A stretch of DNA of 64,000 nt from DAOMFB01 sp963721385 (GTDB lineage Bacteria > Acidobacteriota > Thermoanaerobaculia > UBA5066): assembly GCA_963721385.1 (NCBI GenBank), contig CAVRJB010000004.1:62001-126000 (forward strand), read 5' to 3'. Shown here piece by piece: positions 36,595 through 46,348 of the stretch. The first letter of the stretch is position 1. Each line of letters opens with the position of its first letter. Position numbers and translations under genes: made by a program. The notes under the pieces were generated by a model, which was given only the letters and a program-made list of their open reading frames with translations, ran no database searches and was not told the DNA's origin.

Positions 36595-39500
36595 GTGACG
36601 TACCTCTCCCGCTTCCCGTCGCGCTGCCTTCTCGCCGTTTCGCTTCTCTCCGCCGCGTTGCCGGCTGTCGCCGGCGAGATCCGGGGCCGCCTTGTCATGG
36701 GCGATGCGCCGGCCCCGGGCGTTGCCGTGTCGGCGATCCCGTACGAGGCGCCGACCGATGCCGCACGGCGGGAAGCCCGGGGCGGCGACGAGCCGGGACC
36801 GGTGGCGACGGCCGCGACCGGCGCCGACGGGTCCTTCGTTCTCGTCCTCGCCGAAGGAGGCAAGGACGTCGTTCTCCGGGCGTCGGGGGGTGGCGTCCGT
36901 GCCGTCCTCTTCGACGGTGTGTACGACGCCGGCGAGTCGGCGGACCTCGGCGACAAGGTCCTGGTCCGCGGCGAGGCGATCGCGGGGACGGTCGTGGACG
37001 GGAGGGGTGCGCCGGTCCCCGGGGCCGAGGTGACGCTTCGGGCGCCGACGCCGGGCGAGGCCGATCTCCTCCCGGCGCCCGTCCGGACGCTGACGGAGGC
37101 GGACGGGACGTTCCGTCTCGACGGCGCGGCGCCGTCGGGCAACGCTCTCTCGGTTTCAAAGAAGGGTTTCGCGCCTCTCGCGAACGCGAACGCACGGGCG
37201 GGAGCGCTCGCGAAGCCGGTCGTGCTGGCGCCCAGCGTCCCGCTTTCGGGCGTCGTGAGGCCGCTCGCGGGAAAGAGCGCCGTCGGGACGCTCGTCCGGT
37301 TCAATGGCCCGGCGGAGACGCGCTGGGTCGAGACGGCTGAAGACGGGGGCTTCACGATTCCCGACGTGCCCGCGGGGAAGGGAACCCTCGTGGCGGACGC
37401 CGGGGACGCGGGATGGGGGGAGGTTGCCGGAGTCACGGTCCCGCTCGCGGAGGGAAAGAAGCTCGTCGTCGCACTCGTGGCTCCGGCCGCGCTCGACGGG
37501 CGCGTCGTCGACGCGAAGACGCTTCGCCCGGTCCCGCGCGCAAAGGTCGACGCCCGCGACGGCGCATTCGTCCGGACGGTCCGCTCGGGGCCCGACGGCC
37601 GTTACCGGCTGGCGGGCCTGCCGCCTCGGACGTTTCGGATCTCGGTGGACGAACCGCGCTACGTGCCGTTCGCAAAGAGCGACGTCGCTCTCGCCTCCAG
37701 CGAGGCGCGGAAGCTCGACGCGCCGCTCACGCTCGCGGCGTCGATCTCCGGCCGCGTGACCGACGAGGGGGGCGCGCCGGTCGCGGGGGCGCGCGGGGCG
37801 TTCTCGCGGGGGGGCGAGTCGAACTTCCGCGCGCTGATACGTCAGTTCCGGGGGAGCGGTACCGGGGCCTTCCGAACGTCGGCCGACGGGACGTTCCGCG
37901 CCTCGCGCCTCATGCCGGGGGACAACCAGCGGCTCACGGTGAGGCATGCCGATTTCGCGCCGACGACGCTCGCGGGTGTCTCGCTCGTTTCCGGGCAGAC
38001 CACGGCGAACGTCTCGGTCGTCCTTCGCCGCGGCGCCGTGATCTCGGGTGTCGTCCACGACCCGAACGGCGAGCCGGTGACCGACGCCGAGATCGAGGTG
38101 TCGACGGCACTCGGCTTCCGCGGTGGCCGCGGCGGGGCGCAGGTGCAGATCGGCCTCGCCGGGGGGACAGGCGGCCCGAACGCGAAGAGGACGAAGAGCG
38201 GGCCCGACGGCCGCTTCGCCCTCAAGGGAAACTCGCCCGGCGATTACACGGTCGTCGTCCGGAAGCCGGGCCTCGCGACGGAGCGGATCGACCCGGTGAA
38301 GGTGCCGGAAGAGGGTGCGCCCGAGCCGCTCGCCGTGACGCTCGTCCCCGGCGCGGCGATCGCCGGCATCGTGAAGACGCGGAACGGAAACCCGGCCGAG
38401 GGGTGGATGGTGACCGCCACGAAGGGCGGCTCGTCCCCGATCGGCCCGCGCGCGCAGGGAGGCGGGACTCCGACGGGACCCGACGGCGCTTTTTTTCTCG
38501 ACGGCCTGAAGGCGGGGGAGGCGTACGACCTGACGCTCCTCGGCGGGACAGGAATGAGCCCGGGCAGACGCGGCGTCGTCGCGCCCTCCGGCGACGTCGA
38601 GATCGTCGTCGCGGGAACCGGGCGGATCTCGGGCCGCGCGCTCGACGCGTCGACCGGGCGTCCTCTCACCGAGTTCCAGGTCGCGTACGAGCCCGGCCGC
38701 ACGGGAGGCGGCGCCGTCTTCCGCTTCGCGAACCGCGCGGCCGGCCGGCGGCTGACGGGGATCGGCGAGCCGGCGCCCGTGAAGAGCGAGGACGGGACGT
38801 TTCTCCTCGAGGATGTTCCGGCCGGCACCTGGTCGGTCGTCGTGACCGCGAAGGAGTACCAGCCCGCGCGTGCAGGAAGCGTCCTCGTCGAGGAGGGGGG
38901 AACCGCGAAGGACGTCGAGGTGAAGGTGTCGCGCGGCGCCGCCTTGAAGGGGCACGTCACCGACGCGACGACCGGGCGGCCCGTCCCGAACGTGTCGATC
39001 AGCCACGAGGATGCGGGCGCGGCCGGCGGGCCGATGCGCATCGCGAACATGGAGGCGGGCGATGCCGAGATCACGACCGATGTCGACGGCCGGTTCGAGA
39101 TCGGCGCCCTCGGCGCCGGACGCGTCCACCTGACGGCCAGGCACCCCGACTACGCCGACACGAGCGACACCGTCGAGGTCAAGGAAGCGGGCTCGGCCGT
39201 GGATCTGAAGATGACGGCGGGCGGCGCGCTCGCCGGGACGGTCGCCTCGGACACGGGGCAGCCGCTGCCGGGCGCCGACGTCGCGCTCGCCGCGGCGGGG
39301 GACGCGGGGTTCGGGCTCGGGATGCTGGGTGGACAGAACACCACGACCGACGCCTCCGGCCGCTTCCGCTTCGAGCACCTCGGTGCGGGGCGCTACAGCG
39401 TGACTGCGCAGCTCCGGAGCCGGTCGAGCGCGCCCCTGACCGTCGTCCTGCAGGCGGGGCAGTCGAACGAGACGCTGTCGCTCGCGATCGCCGCCGGGTC

Positions 39501-40803
39501 GACGGTGCGGGGGACAGTTTCGGGGGTCCCGGACTCGTGGAAGAACGGAATGACCGTGACGGCGAACGGGCCGGACGGCTTCTTCGCCTCGACGCGGACG
39601 GCGGCCGACGGGCGATTCGAGTTCGTCGGGGTGCCGGCCGGGGCGGTCTCGCTCCGGGCGACGGCGGGGGACTTCGCCGGCTCCTCGCGGAGCGTCCTGA
39701 AGCAGGTGACGGTCGACGACTCCCAGCCGGTCCTCGAGACTGAGCTCGTCTTCGAGCCCGGCTACTCGCTGTCGGGCCGCGTCACCCGGGCAGGTGAGCC
39801 GGTCGTCAACGCGACGGTCGTCGCGAATCTGCAGGGCGGGGGCGGCCGGCAGGCGGCCACGCACTCCGACGACGGCGGCGCCTACCGGCTCGAGGGCCTG
39901 ACGGGCGGCACGTACCAGGTCAGCACGATGGCGAACCTCTTCGGCGGGGCGTCGAAGCGGGACACCGTCGCCGTGAACGGGGACCAGACGCTCGACATCG
40001 TCTTTCCGTCCGCGAAGCTCGGCGGAACCGTCGTCGATGCGGCGGGCCGGCAGCCGCTTCCGGACGCCGTCGTCGAGGTGACCGCGGCCGCCACGTCGGC
40101 CGCGGTCACGACCGACCCGGCGGCAGGCCCCTTCGTCCGAAGCGTCACGACCGACAGCAACGGGACGTTTCTCCTCGCGGACATCGAGCCGAAGAGCTTC
40201 ACGGTCACCGTCCGGAAGGCGGGCTACCAGTTCAGCAAGAGGGAGATCACCGCGGCCGAGCAGGGCACCGACGCCCTCTCGTTCGAGCTGACGAGAGGCG
40301 ACGGGATTGGCGTCGTCGGGCGCGACGGGCTCTACGGCGTGCCGCTCCGCGGCCTCTTCGTCCGCGTCACCGATGCGCAGCAGGCCGTCGTCTTCCAGGG
40401 CTCGATCTCGCTGGATGCCGACGGGAAGGGCGAGATCCCGTCGCTGAAGCCGGGGAGCTACACGCTCATGGCCGACGCGTCCGGATACGCCGCGGTGACG
40501 GTTCCGAACGTCAACGTCCCGTCGTCGCCGGTGACGGTCTCGCTGACGCCCGGCGGAAGCCTCGAGATCCACTCCGGCCCGAAGACGCTGGCCGCGGGAA
40601 CCGCCCGCGTCCACCTGCGCACGGCCGCCGGCGGCCCCGTGCCGCTCTCGCTCTTCAACCCGACGGGCGACATCGTGATCTCGACGCCAGTCCGCCGCCT
40701 CGAGAACATCGCGTCCGGGAGCTACGTCCTGACGGTCGACGGCGGCGGCTCGAACCCCTTCTCGATCCAGGAGGGCGGCCTCTCGATCCTGAGCCTGCCG
40801 TGA
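36595..40803 (+). CDS. Large secreted protein with about 13 carboxypeptidase-regulatory-like repeats
   Basis: A 1402-residue exported protein with a signal peptide (residues 1-27, ending AVAG). It consists of about 13 tandem beta-sandwich repeats of the carboxypeptidase regulatory-like/CnaB type. Each starts with a core such as ISGRVTDEGGAPVAGA, IAGTVVDGRGAPVPGA or LKGHVTDATTGRPVPN and ends with a DGRFxLxGLxPG-like turn. The last 170 residues are a non-repeat end domain. No sortase signal, membrane anchor or catalytic residues are visible. A surface or extracellular binding role is likely. The start is a GTG at 36595 with GGAGGG nine bases upstream. It is divergent from the HPr-kinase-like gene, with 56 bases between them. 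Confidence 0.8.
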   Translation: MTYLSRFPSRCLLAVSLLSAALPAVAGEIRGRLVMGDAPAPGVAVSAIPYEAPTDAARREARGGDEPGPVATAATGADGSFVLVLAEGGKDVVLRASGGGVRAVLFDGVYDAGESADLGDKVLVRGEAIAGTVVDGRGAPVPGAEVTLRAPTPGEADLLPAPVRTLTEADGTFRLDGAAPSGNALSVSKKGFAPLANANARAGALAKPVVLAPSVPLSGVVRPLAGKSAVGTLVRFNGPAETRWVETAEDGGFTIPDVPAGKGTLVADAGDAGWGEVAGVTVPLAEGKKLVVALVAPAALDGRVVDAKTLRPVPRAKVDARDGAFVRTVRSGPDGRYRLAGLPPRTFRISVDEPRYVPFAKSDVALASSEARKLDAPLTLAASISGRVTDEGGAPVAGARGAFSRGGESNFRALIRQFRGSGTGAFRTSADGTFRASRLMPGDNQRLTVRHADFAPTTLAGVSLVSGQTTANVSVVLRRGAVISGVVHDPNGEPVTDAEIEVSTALGFRGGRGGAQVQIGLAGGTGGPNAKRTKSGPDGRFALKGNSPGDYTVVVRKPGLATERIDPVKVPEEGAPEPLAVTLVPGAAIAGIVKTRNGNPAEGWMVTATKGGSSPIGPRAQGGGTPTGPDGAFFLDGLKAGEAYDLTLLGGTGMSPGRRGVVAPSGDVEIVVAGTGRISGRALDASTGRPLTEFQVAYEPGRTGGGAVFRFANRAAGRRLTGIGEPAPVKSEDGTFLLEDVPAGTWSVVVTAKEYQPARAGSVLVEEGGTAKDVEVKVSRGAALKGHVTDATTGRPVPNVSISHEDAGAAGGPMRIANMEAGDAEITTDVDGRFEIGALGAGRVHLTARHPDYADTSDTVEVKEAGSAVDLKMTAGGALAGTVASDTGQPLPGADVALAAAGDAGFGLGMLGGQNTTTDASGRFRFEHLGAGRYSVTAQLRSRSSAPLTVVLQAGQSNETLSLAIAAGSTVRGTVSGVPDSWKNGMTVTANGPDGFFASTRTAADGRFEFVGVPAGAVSLRATAGDFAGSSRSVLKQVTVDDSQPVLETELVFEPGYSLSGRVTRAGEPVVNATVVANLQGGGGRQAATHSDDGGAYRLEGLTGGTYQVSTMANLFGGASKRDTVAVNGDQTLDIVFPSAKLGGTVVDAAGRQPLPDAVVEVTAAATSAAVTTDPAAGPFVRSVTTDSNGTFLLADIEPKSFTVTVRKAGYQFSKREITAAEQGTDALSFELTRGDGIGVVGRDGLYGVPLRGLFVRVTDAQQAVVFQGSISLDADGKGEIPSLKPGSYTLMADASGYAAVTVPNVNVPSSPVTVSLTPGGSLEIHSGPKTLAAGTARVHLRTAAGGPVPLSLFNPTGDIVISTPVRRLENIASGSYVLTVDGGGSNPFSIQEGGLSILSLP

Positions 40804-40845
40804 CGGGGAGCAGGGGCGGCTAAGATCGGGCCCGAAAGGACCTGA

Positions 40846-42180
40846 ATGCGGAAGCCGCTTCTCGTCGCCCTTCTCGGTGTCCTTCTCCTTCCGCTCCGCC
40901 TCGGCGCTCAGCAGGCGGCAGACTCGCTCCTCGGGGAGCGCGGAATCTCGAGCGCGAACGGCAAATTCCGTCTCATGGCCGAGGTCAAGCTGAACTTCCG
41001 GTCGTCGTCGGACGTGTCTCTAACCGTCGGAGAGACCGGCACGCCGGCCCCGGTCGTCCTCCAGACGGTGGCGCCGGGGAACTCCTTCGAGGTCTCGAAC
41101 CTGATCCTGACGGGCGACGGGGAACTCGCGGCGGGCCTGAACGCCCACTTCATGGTCACCGTAATCGATCTCTACAACCGCAATCCGACCTCGACGGACG
41201 ACACGATCTTTCTGCGCGAGGCATGGCTCCGGTACGGGAAGAAAGTCGAGTGGATGGAGCCGAACACGTCGAGCTCCTATTACGTCCAGATCGGCAAGGC
41301 GCCGCGGTTCTCCCGGCGGCCGAACCGCTGGCTCGAGAGCTACGGCCTCTGGGAGACCGCCGTCGGCCGCTTCGAGGAGATCGGCGCCGAGATGGGCGGC
41401 TCGGCCGGCGGCATCTTTTACACGCGGCTCGCGATCTCGAACGGAAACCCGCTCTTCTTCCGCGACCCGAACGCCCTCGCGGGCGACGCTGGCGTGGCCG
41501 CGCAGGCCGCAGGCTCCACTCCGCCCTCCTACAACTCCGGATTCCCGATCCTCTACGACGGCAAGGCCCAGGACGTGAATTTCAACGGCGGCTTCCAGTG
41601 GGGGACCGCGCTCGGAATCAAGCTGATCGGGCCGCAGAGCAAGAACGGCGTCGAGCTCCTCTTCTGGTACTTCTCTCGGACGCTTTCCGAGAGCGCGTCG
41701 ATCAACGGGTCGCTCCACGGAGGCGACCTCCAGCTGCTCAAGACGCTCGGCACGCCACTCCCGATCCAGGGGGACTCGAAGCAGGAGTGGGGGACGAATG
41801 CGGAGGCGCGGTTCGGCCCGCTCCGCGTTTTCGGCCAGTGGGCGAAGCAGGAGATCGCGGGGCTGAGGCGCGAGGGGTACGAGATCCAGGGGGCCTGGCG
41901 TTTCCCGCTCCCGGGGTTCTTCGCGGCGGGGGACCAGCCCGTCGGCAACTGGGTGACCCCGAGCGTCCGGTTCTCGAAGATCCACAACCTATTCGACGTC
42001 CCGTCCGCCTTCGTCGCGCCGTCGGTCGGCTGGGACTGGGCGAAATGGGACTTCGGCGCCCGCCTCGGCCTCGTCCGCGGCCTCGACCTGACGGTCGAAT
42101 ACGCGCTGAGCGACGCGACGACGAAGCAAGGGACGATCCACCCGAACGAGTGGCTCGTCACCGTCCGCACGGCGTTCTGA
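40846..42180 (+). CDS. Outer-membrane porin-like beta-barrel protein
   Basis: A 444-residue protein with a signal peptide (residues 1-21, ending LGAQ). It then has many short alternating strands rich in aromatic residues and a C-terminal phenylalanine (WLVTVRTAF), the recognition signal for BAM-dependent barrel insertion. Segments such as FEVSNLILTGDGEL and FLREAWLRYG resemble phosphate-selective porins O/P, but the match is loose. It starts 42 bases after the 13-repeat protein gene with GAAAGGA before the ATG, so both may be one transcript. The substrate is unknown. Confidence 0.7.
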   Translation: MRKPLLVALLGVLLLPLRLGAQQAADSLLGERGISSANGKFRLMAEVKLNFRSSSDVSLTVGETGTPAPVVLQTVAPGNSFEVSNLILTGDGELAAGLNAHFMVTVIDLYNRNPTSTDDTIFLREAWLRYGKKVEWMEPNTSSSYYVQIGKAPRFSRRPNRWLESYGLWETAVGRFEEIGAEMGGSAGGIFYTRLAISNGNPLFFRDPNALAGDAGVAAQAAGSTPPSYNSGFPILYDGKAQDVNFNGGFQWGTALGIKLIGPQSKNGVELLFWYFSRTLSESASINGSLHGGDLQLLKTLGTPLPIQGDSKQEWGTNAEARFGPLRVFGQWAKQEIAGLRREGYEIQGAWRFPLPGFFAAGDQPVGNWVTPSVRFSKIHNLFDVPSAFVAPSVGWDWAKWDFGARLGLVRGLDLTVEYALSDATTKQGTIHPNEWLVTVRTAF

Positions 42181-42214
42181 GCGACAAACGACAGCCCTGA
42201 GCGACGAGCGGCCG

Positions 42215-42229
42215 CCGGGCTACTCCCGG
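42215..42229. terminator. Hairpin at the porin/PliI convergent junction
   Basis: CCGGG (42215-42219) pairs with CCCGG (42225-42229). The loop holds the stop codon of the minus-strand gene (42220-42222). It lies 34 bases after the porin stop. There is no U-tract, so the terminator call is moderate at best. Confidence 0.35.
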
Positions 42230-42774
42230 ATCCAGACGTTCTTCTTCGCGTCCCAGCGGAACACGGCCGTGCCGCCTGACGGGCAGCAGTTCGCGTCGCC
42301 GGCGGCGTAGACGGGAAAGCGCCGGCGGAGGACGCCGGCCGCGGCCGTGAAGGCGTCGTGTCCCTGATGACCGGCGCGCTGTTCTTCGGTCAACTCGGCC
42401 ACGATCCCCGCGGTGTACCGGCCGTGCTTCCATTCCCAGACGTCGACGTGGCCGTAGGCTCCGCTCCCGGCCGCCCGCGTCACGACGACAAGGTCGCGCT
42501 TCCCGTCGCCCGTCACGTCCTCGAAGAAGACGTTCACGACCGTCCCGTCGCGCTTCAGCCTGATCGTCTGCGCGGGAGCCCTCTTTCCCGCGATCGTCAC
42601 CGTGTACGTCCCGATCGAGCAGGCCTCCTTCGGCGGGACGGTCACGTGGATCGACGTCCCGTCCGCGGAGAGCATCGAGTCATAGGCGCATCCCGGCGCG
42701 GGCTCGCCGGCGACCGGGAGGACCGGGACAGCGGAGAGGGCGCAGAAGGCAGCGAGGGCGGCGAGCGTCTTCAT
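42220..42774 (-). CDS. Exported PliI-like protein
   Basis: A 184-residue protein with a signal peptide (residues 1-23, ending VAGEP). The mature part resembles the PliI family, periplasmic inhibitors of invertebrate-type lysozyme. RLKRDGTVVNVFFEDVTGDGKRDLVVVTRAAGSGAYGHVDVWEW has the expected DVTGDG and SGAY-type loop that inserts into the lysozyme active site in characterised members. A C-terminal extension (AAGDANCCPSGGTAVFRWD) with a Cys-Cys pair is not typical of minimal PliI. It is divergent from mfd and convergent with the porin. The general FG-GAP-like repeat content is an alternative explanation, so inhibition of lysozyme is not certain. Confidence 0.5.
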   Translation of the reverse strand: MKTLAALAAFCALSAVPVLPVAGEPAPGCAYDSMLSADGTSIHVTVPPKEACSIGTYTVTIAGKRAPAQTIRLKRDGTVVNVFFEDVTGDGKRDLVVVTRAAGSGAYGHVDVWEWKHGRYTAGIVAELTEEQRAGHQGHDAFTAAAGVLRRRFPVYAAGDANCCPSGGTAVFRWDAKKNVWIRE

Positions 42775-42832
42775 GAACTTCCTCGAAGGGCTTCGGGGCG
42801 CGCGAGTGTAGCGCCCCGGCGATAATCCGACC

Positions 42833-45800
42833 GTGCAGCGGCGGGGAGATCCGCTCGTTCACGCGATCGCCGCCGCGGAGCCGGTGGCGCGCCTTGGCGC
42901 GCGGCTCGAGGAGGGGGTCCTCGGGACGCGGACGGGGATCGTGTCGCTCGTCGGGGCGCCGCCGGGGCTCCTGCCGTATCTCCTCGACGCCGCCGGCGGG
43001 CCCCTCGGGCTCAGGTGGGCCGTCGTCTTCGCGCACGAGCGCGACGCGATGGCGTTTCGGCGCGACGCCGAGGCCGCGCTCGGCGTCTCGCGGGTCGCCT
43101 TCTTTCCCGCGCCCTCGCTGACGCCCTATCAGGGGATCGCGCCGTCACTCAAGGTGCGTCGCGAGGAGTTCGGCGCGCTCGCGCGACTCGCGGCGGGGGA
43201 GCCCGACCTCCTCGTCGTCCCGGCGCGGGCCCTCTACCGGATCCTGCCGGCGCCGGGCGACTTCGCGCGGCGGGCGCGCCGACTCGTGCCGGGCGACGAG
43301 ACGAGCCCGGCCCGGCTCATCGGGCCGCTCCTCGCGGAGGGTTACGTTCGCGCTGACCTGGTGACGGAGTGCGGAGACGTTGCCGTCCGCGGCGGGCTCG
43401 TCGACATCTTCCCGCCCCAGCTCCCGGAGCCGGTCCGGGTCGAGTTCGACGGCGACCGCGTCGCGTCGCTCCGGACGTTCGACCCCGACACGCAGCGCTC
43501 GACCGGATCACTCGGAGCGGTTCTCCTGCCGCCTCTCGCGGCCACGTCCGACACCGAGGAGAGCCGGAGGCTCGCCTCCCAGATCCTGGACGCCTGCCGG
43601 AGGGCCGACGACGAACCGCCGCTTTCGCGCGACCCCGGCCTCGCGCGAAAGAACGACGGCCTCGAAGAGCTGCTGCCGCTTCTTGCCGGCGACGCCGCGC
43701 CGGCGCGGATTCTCGACCACGCGGCCTCCTTCGTCCTCGCGGTCGACGACGCCGAGGCCGTCACGCAGGAGCTCGAAGCGGCGGCCGACCTGCTCCGCCT
43801 CGACTACGAGAACGCGCGCGCCGCGCGCAGGACGGTGCCGGATCCGATCCGGCTCGGGGGCGACGTGGAGCGCGCGCGCGAGGAGGTCGCGCGCCGCACC
43901 CTCGTGGCGCTCACGCCTGCCGTCCCCACGGGAGAGGTGATTTCCCTCGGCGCCGAGTCGGTCGTCTCGTTCGAGGAGCGGCTCCCCGAAGCCGTCAAGG
44001 AGATCCAGCGCGCGCGGCAGGGCGGCCTCGCGGTCGTCCTCGCCGCCGCGACGAGGGGGGAGCGCGAGCACGTCGAGAAGCTTCTCCACGAGTACGACGT
44101 CGACTTCCAGACCGACGCCGTCTCGCCGCTCTCGCCGGGCGCGTGCCGCGTCGTCGACCGCGGGCCGCTGTCGGGCTTCCGCTTCCGCGCCGGCGGCCTT
44201 CTTCTCGTCACGGCGACGGACCTCTTCGGCGAGCCGCGCGCCTGGGCGCCGAAGCGGAAGTCGGCGTCGGAGGCGTTTCTTTCGGACCTCCGCGACCTCC
44301 GGACGGGCGACGTCGTCGTCCACCGGGACTACGGCCTCGGCACGTTCGTGGGCCTCGCCCGGATCGACGATGCGGGCGTCGTCCGCGAGATGGTCGACCT
44401 CCGCTACGCCGGCGACGCAAAGCTCCTCGTCCCGGTCGAACGGCTCGACCTGATCCAGAAATACGCCGGCGCGGGCGACGGGCCGCCGCCGCCGCTCGAC
44501 CGCCTCGGCGGGACGGGGTGGGAAAGGCGGAAGGGCCGGGTCCGGAAGGCCGTGCGCGACCTCGCCGACCAGCTCGTGACGCTCTACGCGAAGCGGGCAG
44601 CGACGGCCGGCCACGCCTTCTCGAAGGACTCACCGTGGCAGAAGGAGTTCGAGGACGCGTTCGAGTTCACGGAGACGCCCGACCAGGCCGCGGCGATCCG
44701 CGACGTGAAGCGCGACATGGAGTCGGACAAGCCGATGGACCGGCTCCTCTGCGGCGACGTCGGCTACGGGAAGACCGAGGTCGCGATGCGAGCCCTCTTC
44801 AAGTGCGTCCTCGACGGGAAGCAGGCCGCCTTCCTCGCCCCGACGACGATCCTCGCCGACCAGCACTTCCGGACGCTGAAGCGTCGCTTCGCGGCGTTCC
44901 CGGTCTCGATCGACCTCCTCTCCCGTTTCCGGACGGGGGAGGACGTGAGAGGAGTCCTCCGGCGGCTTTCGGAAGGGACGCTCGACGTCGTCGTCGGGAC
45001 GCACCGGCTCCTCTCGAAGGACGTCGCGTTCAGGGACCTCGGCCTCCTCGTCGTCGACGAGGAGCAGCGCTTCGGGGTCGCGCAGAAGGAGCGGATCAAG
45101 GAGTGGCGGACGTCGGTCGACGTCCTCTCGATGTCGGCCACGCCGATTCCCCGCTCCCTCCACCTCTCTCTCGCGGGGATCCGCGAGCTGTCGGTGATCG
45201 AGACCCCGCCCAAGGACCGGCTCGCGATCGCAACGCACGTCGTCCCGGTGGACGAGGTCGTCATCAAGGAGGCCATCCAGGCCGAGATCGAGAGGGGCGG
45301 GCAGGTCTTCTTCGTCCACAACCGGATCGACGGGCTCGGCGCCTGGCGCGAGCGGCTCGCGGAGCTGGTGCCGGGCGTGAAGGTCGTCGTCGGTCACGGA
45401 CAGATGTCGGAAGGGGAGCTGGAGCGGGCGATGCGCGCCTTCGTCACCCGGGCGGCCGACCTTCTTCTCGCGACGACGATCGTCGAGAACGGCCTCGACA
45501 TCCCGTCGGCGAACACGATGCTGATCGACCGGGCCGACCGCTACGGTCTCGCGCAGCTCTACCAGCTTCGCGGCCGCGTGGGCCGGAGCGACAAGCCGGC
45601 TTCGTGCTGGCTCATGGTGCCGCGAGGGGCGCCGCTCTCCGACGACGCACGCCGCCGGCTTCGCGTTCTCCAGGAATTCTCCGACCTCGGCGCCGGCTTC
45701 CGGATCGCGGCGAAGGACCTGGAGATCCGCGGCGCCGGCTCGATTCTCGGCGCGGAGCAGTCGGGGCACATCGAGTCGGTCGGCTTCGAGACGTACGTGA

Positions 45801-46348
45801 GGCTCCTCGAGGAAGCGATGGCCGAGGTGAAGGGTGAACCGGTTCCCGAGACGCGGGACGTTTCCCTGCAGCTCGGTCTCCCGCTCGCGCTCCCGCCCTC
45901 CTGGATCCCGGACGAGAGCCTTCGGATGGCGCTCTACAAGAGAATCGCCGCCGCGGCGGACGCGCCGGCGCTCGAGGCGGAGGCGTCGGCCGCGGCCGAC
46001 CGGTATGGGGCGCCCCCGCCCGCGTTCGCACGGCTCCTCGACGCGGCGCGGCTCCGCCTCTTCGCGCGCGCCCTCGGCGTGAAGGCGCTGCAGCGGCGCG
46101 GCGACGAGCTGCACGCCACGCTCGAGAAGGACCACCGCCTCGACCCGGACCGCGTCCTGGCCTCTCTCAAGCGCGGTGATCTGTTCGCGGCCGGTCCCGA
46201 CGCGTTCCGGCTCCCGGCGGCGTTCGCAGGCCTGCCGGCCGACGGGCGCGATGTCTGCGCGCGGACGGCCTCGAAGCTCACCGCCCTCGCGCGAACGGGG
46301 GCCGTCGAAGCCGCCCGGGCGCCGTCCTTCGCGAAGGAGATCGAATGA
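42833..46348 (+). CDS. mfd: Transcription-repair coupling factor Mfd
   Basis: A full-length 1171-residue DNA translocase that removes stalled RNA polymerase and recruits UvrA. The UvrB-homology region is at the N-terminus. A CarD-like RNA polymerase interaction domain starts around GDVVVHRDYGLGTFVGL (about 490). The helicase motor has Walker A GDVGYGKTE, DEEQ, SATPIPRSLHLSL and QLRGRVGRSD. The C-terminal TRCF domain follows. Start is a GTG at 42833. The stop overlaps the next gene (ATGA), giving a unit of mfd and two foldases. Confidence 0.95.
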   Translation: MQRRGDPLVHAIAAAEPVARLGARLEEGVLGTRTGIVSLVGAPPGLLPYLLDAAGGPLGLRWAVVFAHERDAMAFRRDAEAALGVSRVAFFPAPSLTPYQGIAPSLKVRREEFGALARLAAGEPDLLVVPARALYRILPAPGDFARRARRLVPGDETSPARLIGPLLAEGYVRADLVTECGDVAVRGGLVDIFPPQLPEPVRVEFDGDRVASLRTFDPDTQRSTGSLGAVLLPPLAATSDTEESRRLASQILDACRRADDEPPLSRDPGLARKNDGLEELLPLLAGDAAPARILDHAASFVLAVDDAEAVTQELEAAADLLRLDYENARAARRTVPDPIRLGGDVERAREEVARRTLVALTPAVPTGEVISLGAESVVSFEERLPEAVKEIQRARQGGLAVVLAAATRGEREHVEKLLHEYDVDFQTDAVSPLSPGACRVVDRGPLSGFRFRAGGLLLVTATDLFGEPRAWAPKRKSASEAFLSDLRDLRTGDVVVHRDYGLGTFVGLARIDDAGVVREMVDLRYAGDAKLLVPVERLDLIQKYAGAGDGPPPPLDRLGGTGWERRKGRVRKAVRDLADQLVTLYAKRAATAGHAFSKDSPWQKEFEDAFEFTETPDQAAAIRDVKRDMESDKPMDRLLCGDVGYGKTEVAMRALFKCVLDGKQAAFLAPTTILADQHFRTLKRRFAAFPVSIDLLSRFRTGEDVRGVLRRLSEGTLDVVVGTHRLLSKDVAFRDLGLLVVDEEQRFGVAQKERIKEWRTSVDVLSMSATPIPRSLHLSLAGIRELSVIETPPKDRLAIATHVVPVDEVVIKEAIQAEIERGGQVFFVHNRIDGLGAWRERLAELVPGVKVVVGHGQMSEGELERAMRAFVTRAADLLLATTIVENGLDIPSANTMLIDRADRYGLAQLYQLRGRVGRSDKPASCWLMVPRGAPLSDDARRRLRVLQEFSDLGAGFRIAAKDLEIRGAGSILGAEQSGHIESVGFETYVRLLEEAMAEVKGEPVPETRDVSLQLGLPLALPPSWIPDESLRMALYKRIAAAADAPALEAEASAAADRYGAPPPAFARLLDAARLRLFARALGVKALQRRGDELHATLEKDHRLDPDRVLASLKRGDLFAAGPDAFRLPAAFAGLPADGRDVCARTASKLTALARTGAVEAARAPSFAKEIE

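Noticed and set aside
37156..40614. A 1152-codon minus-strand open frame opposite the 13-repeat protein
   Set aside because: Low-complexity, arginine-rich translation with no domain; the plus strand has clear repeats and a signal peptide.
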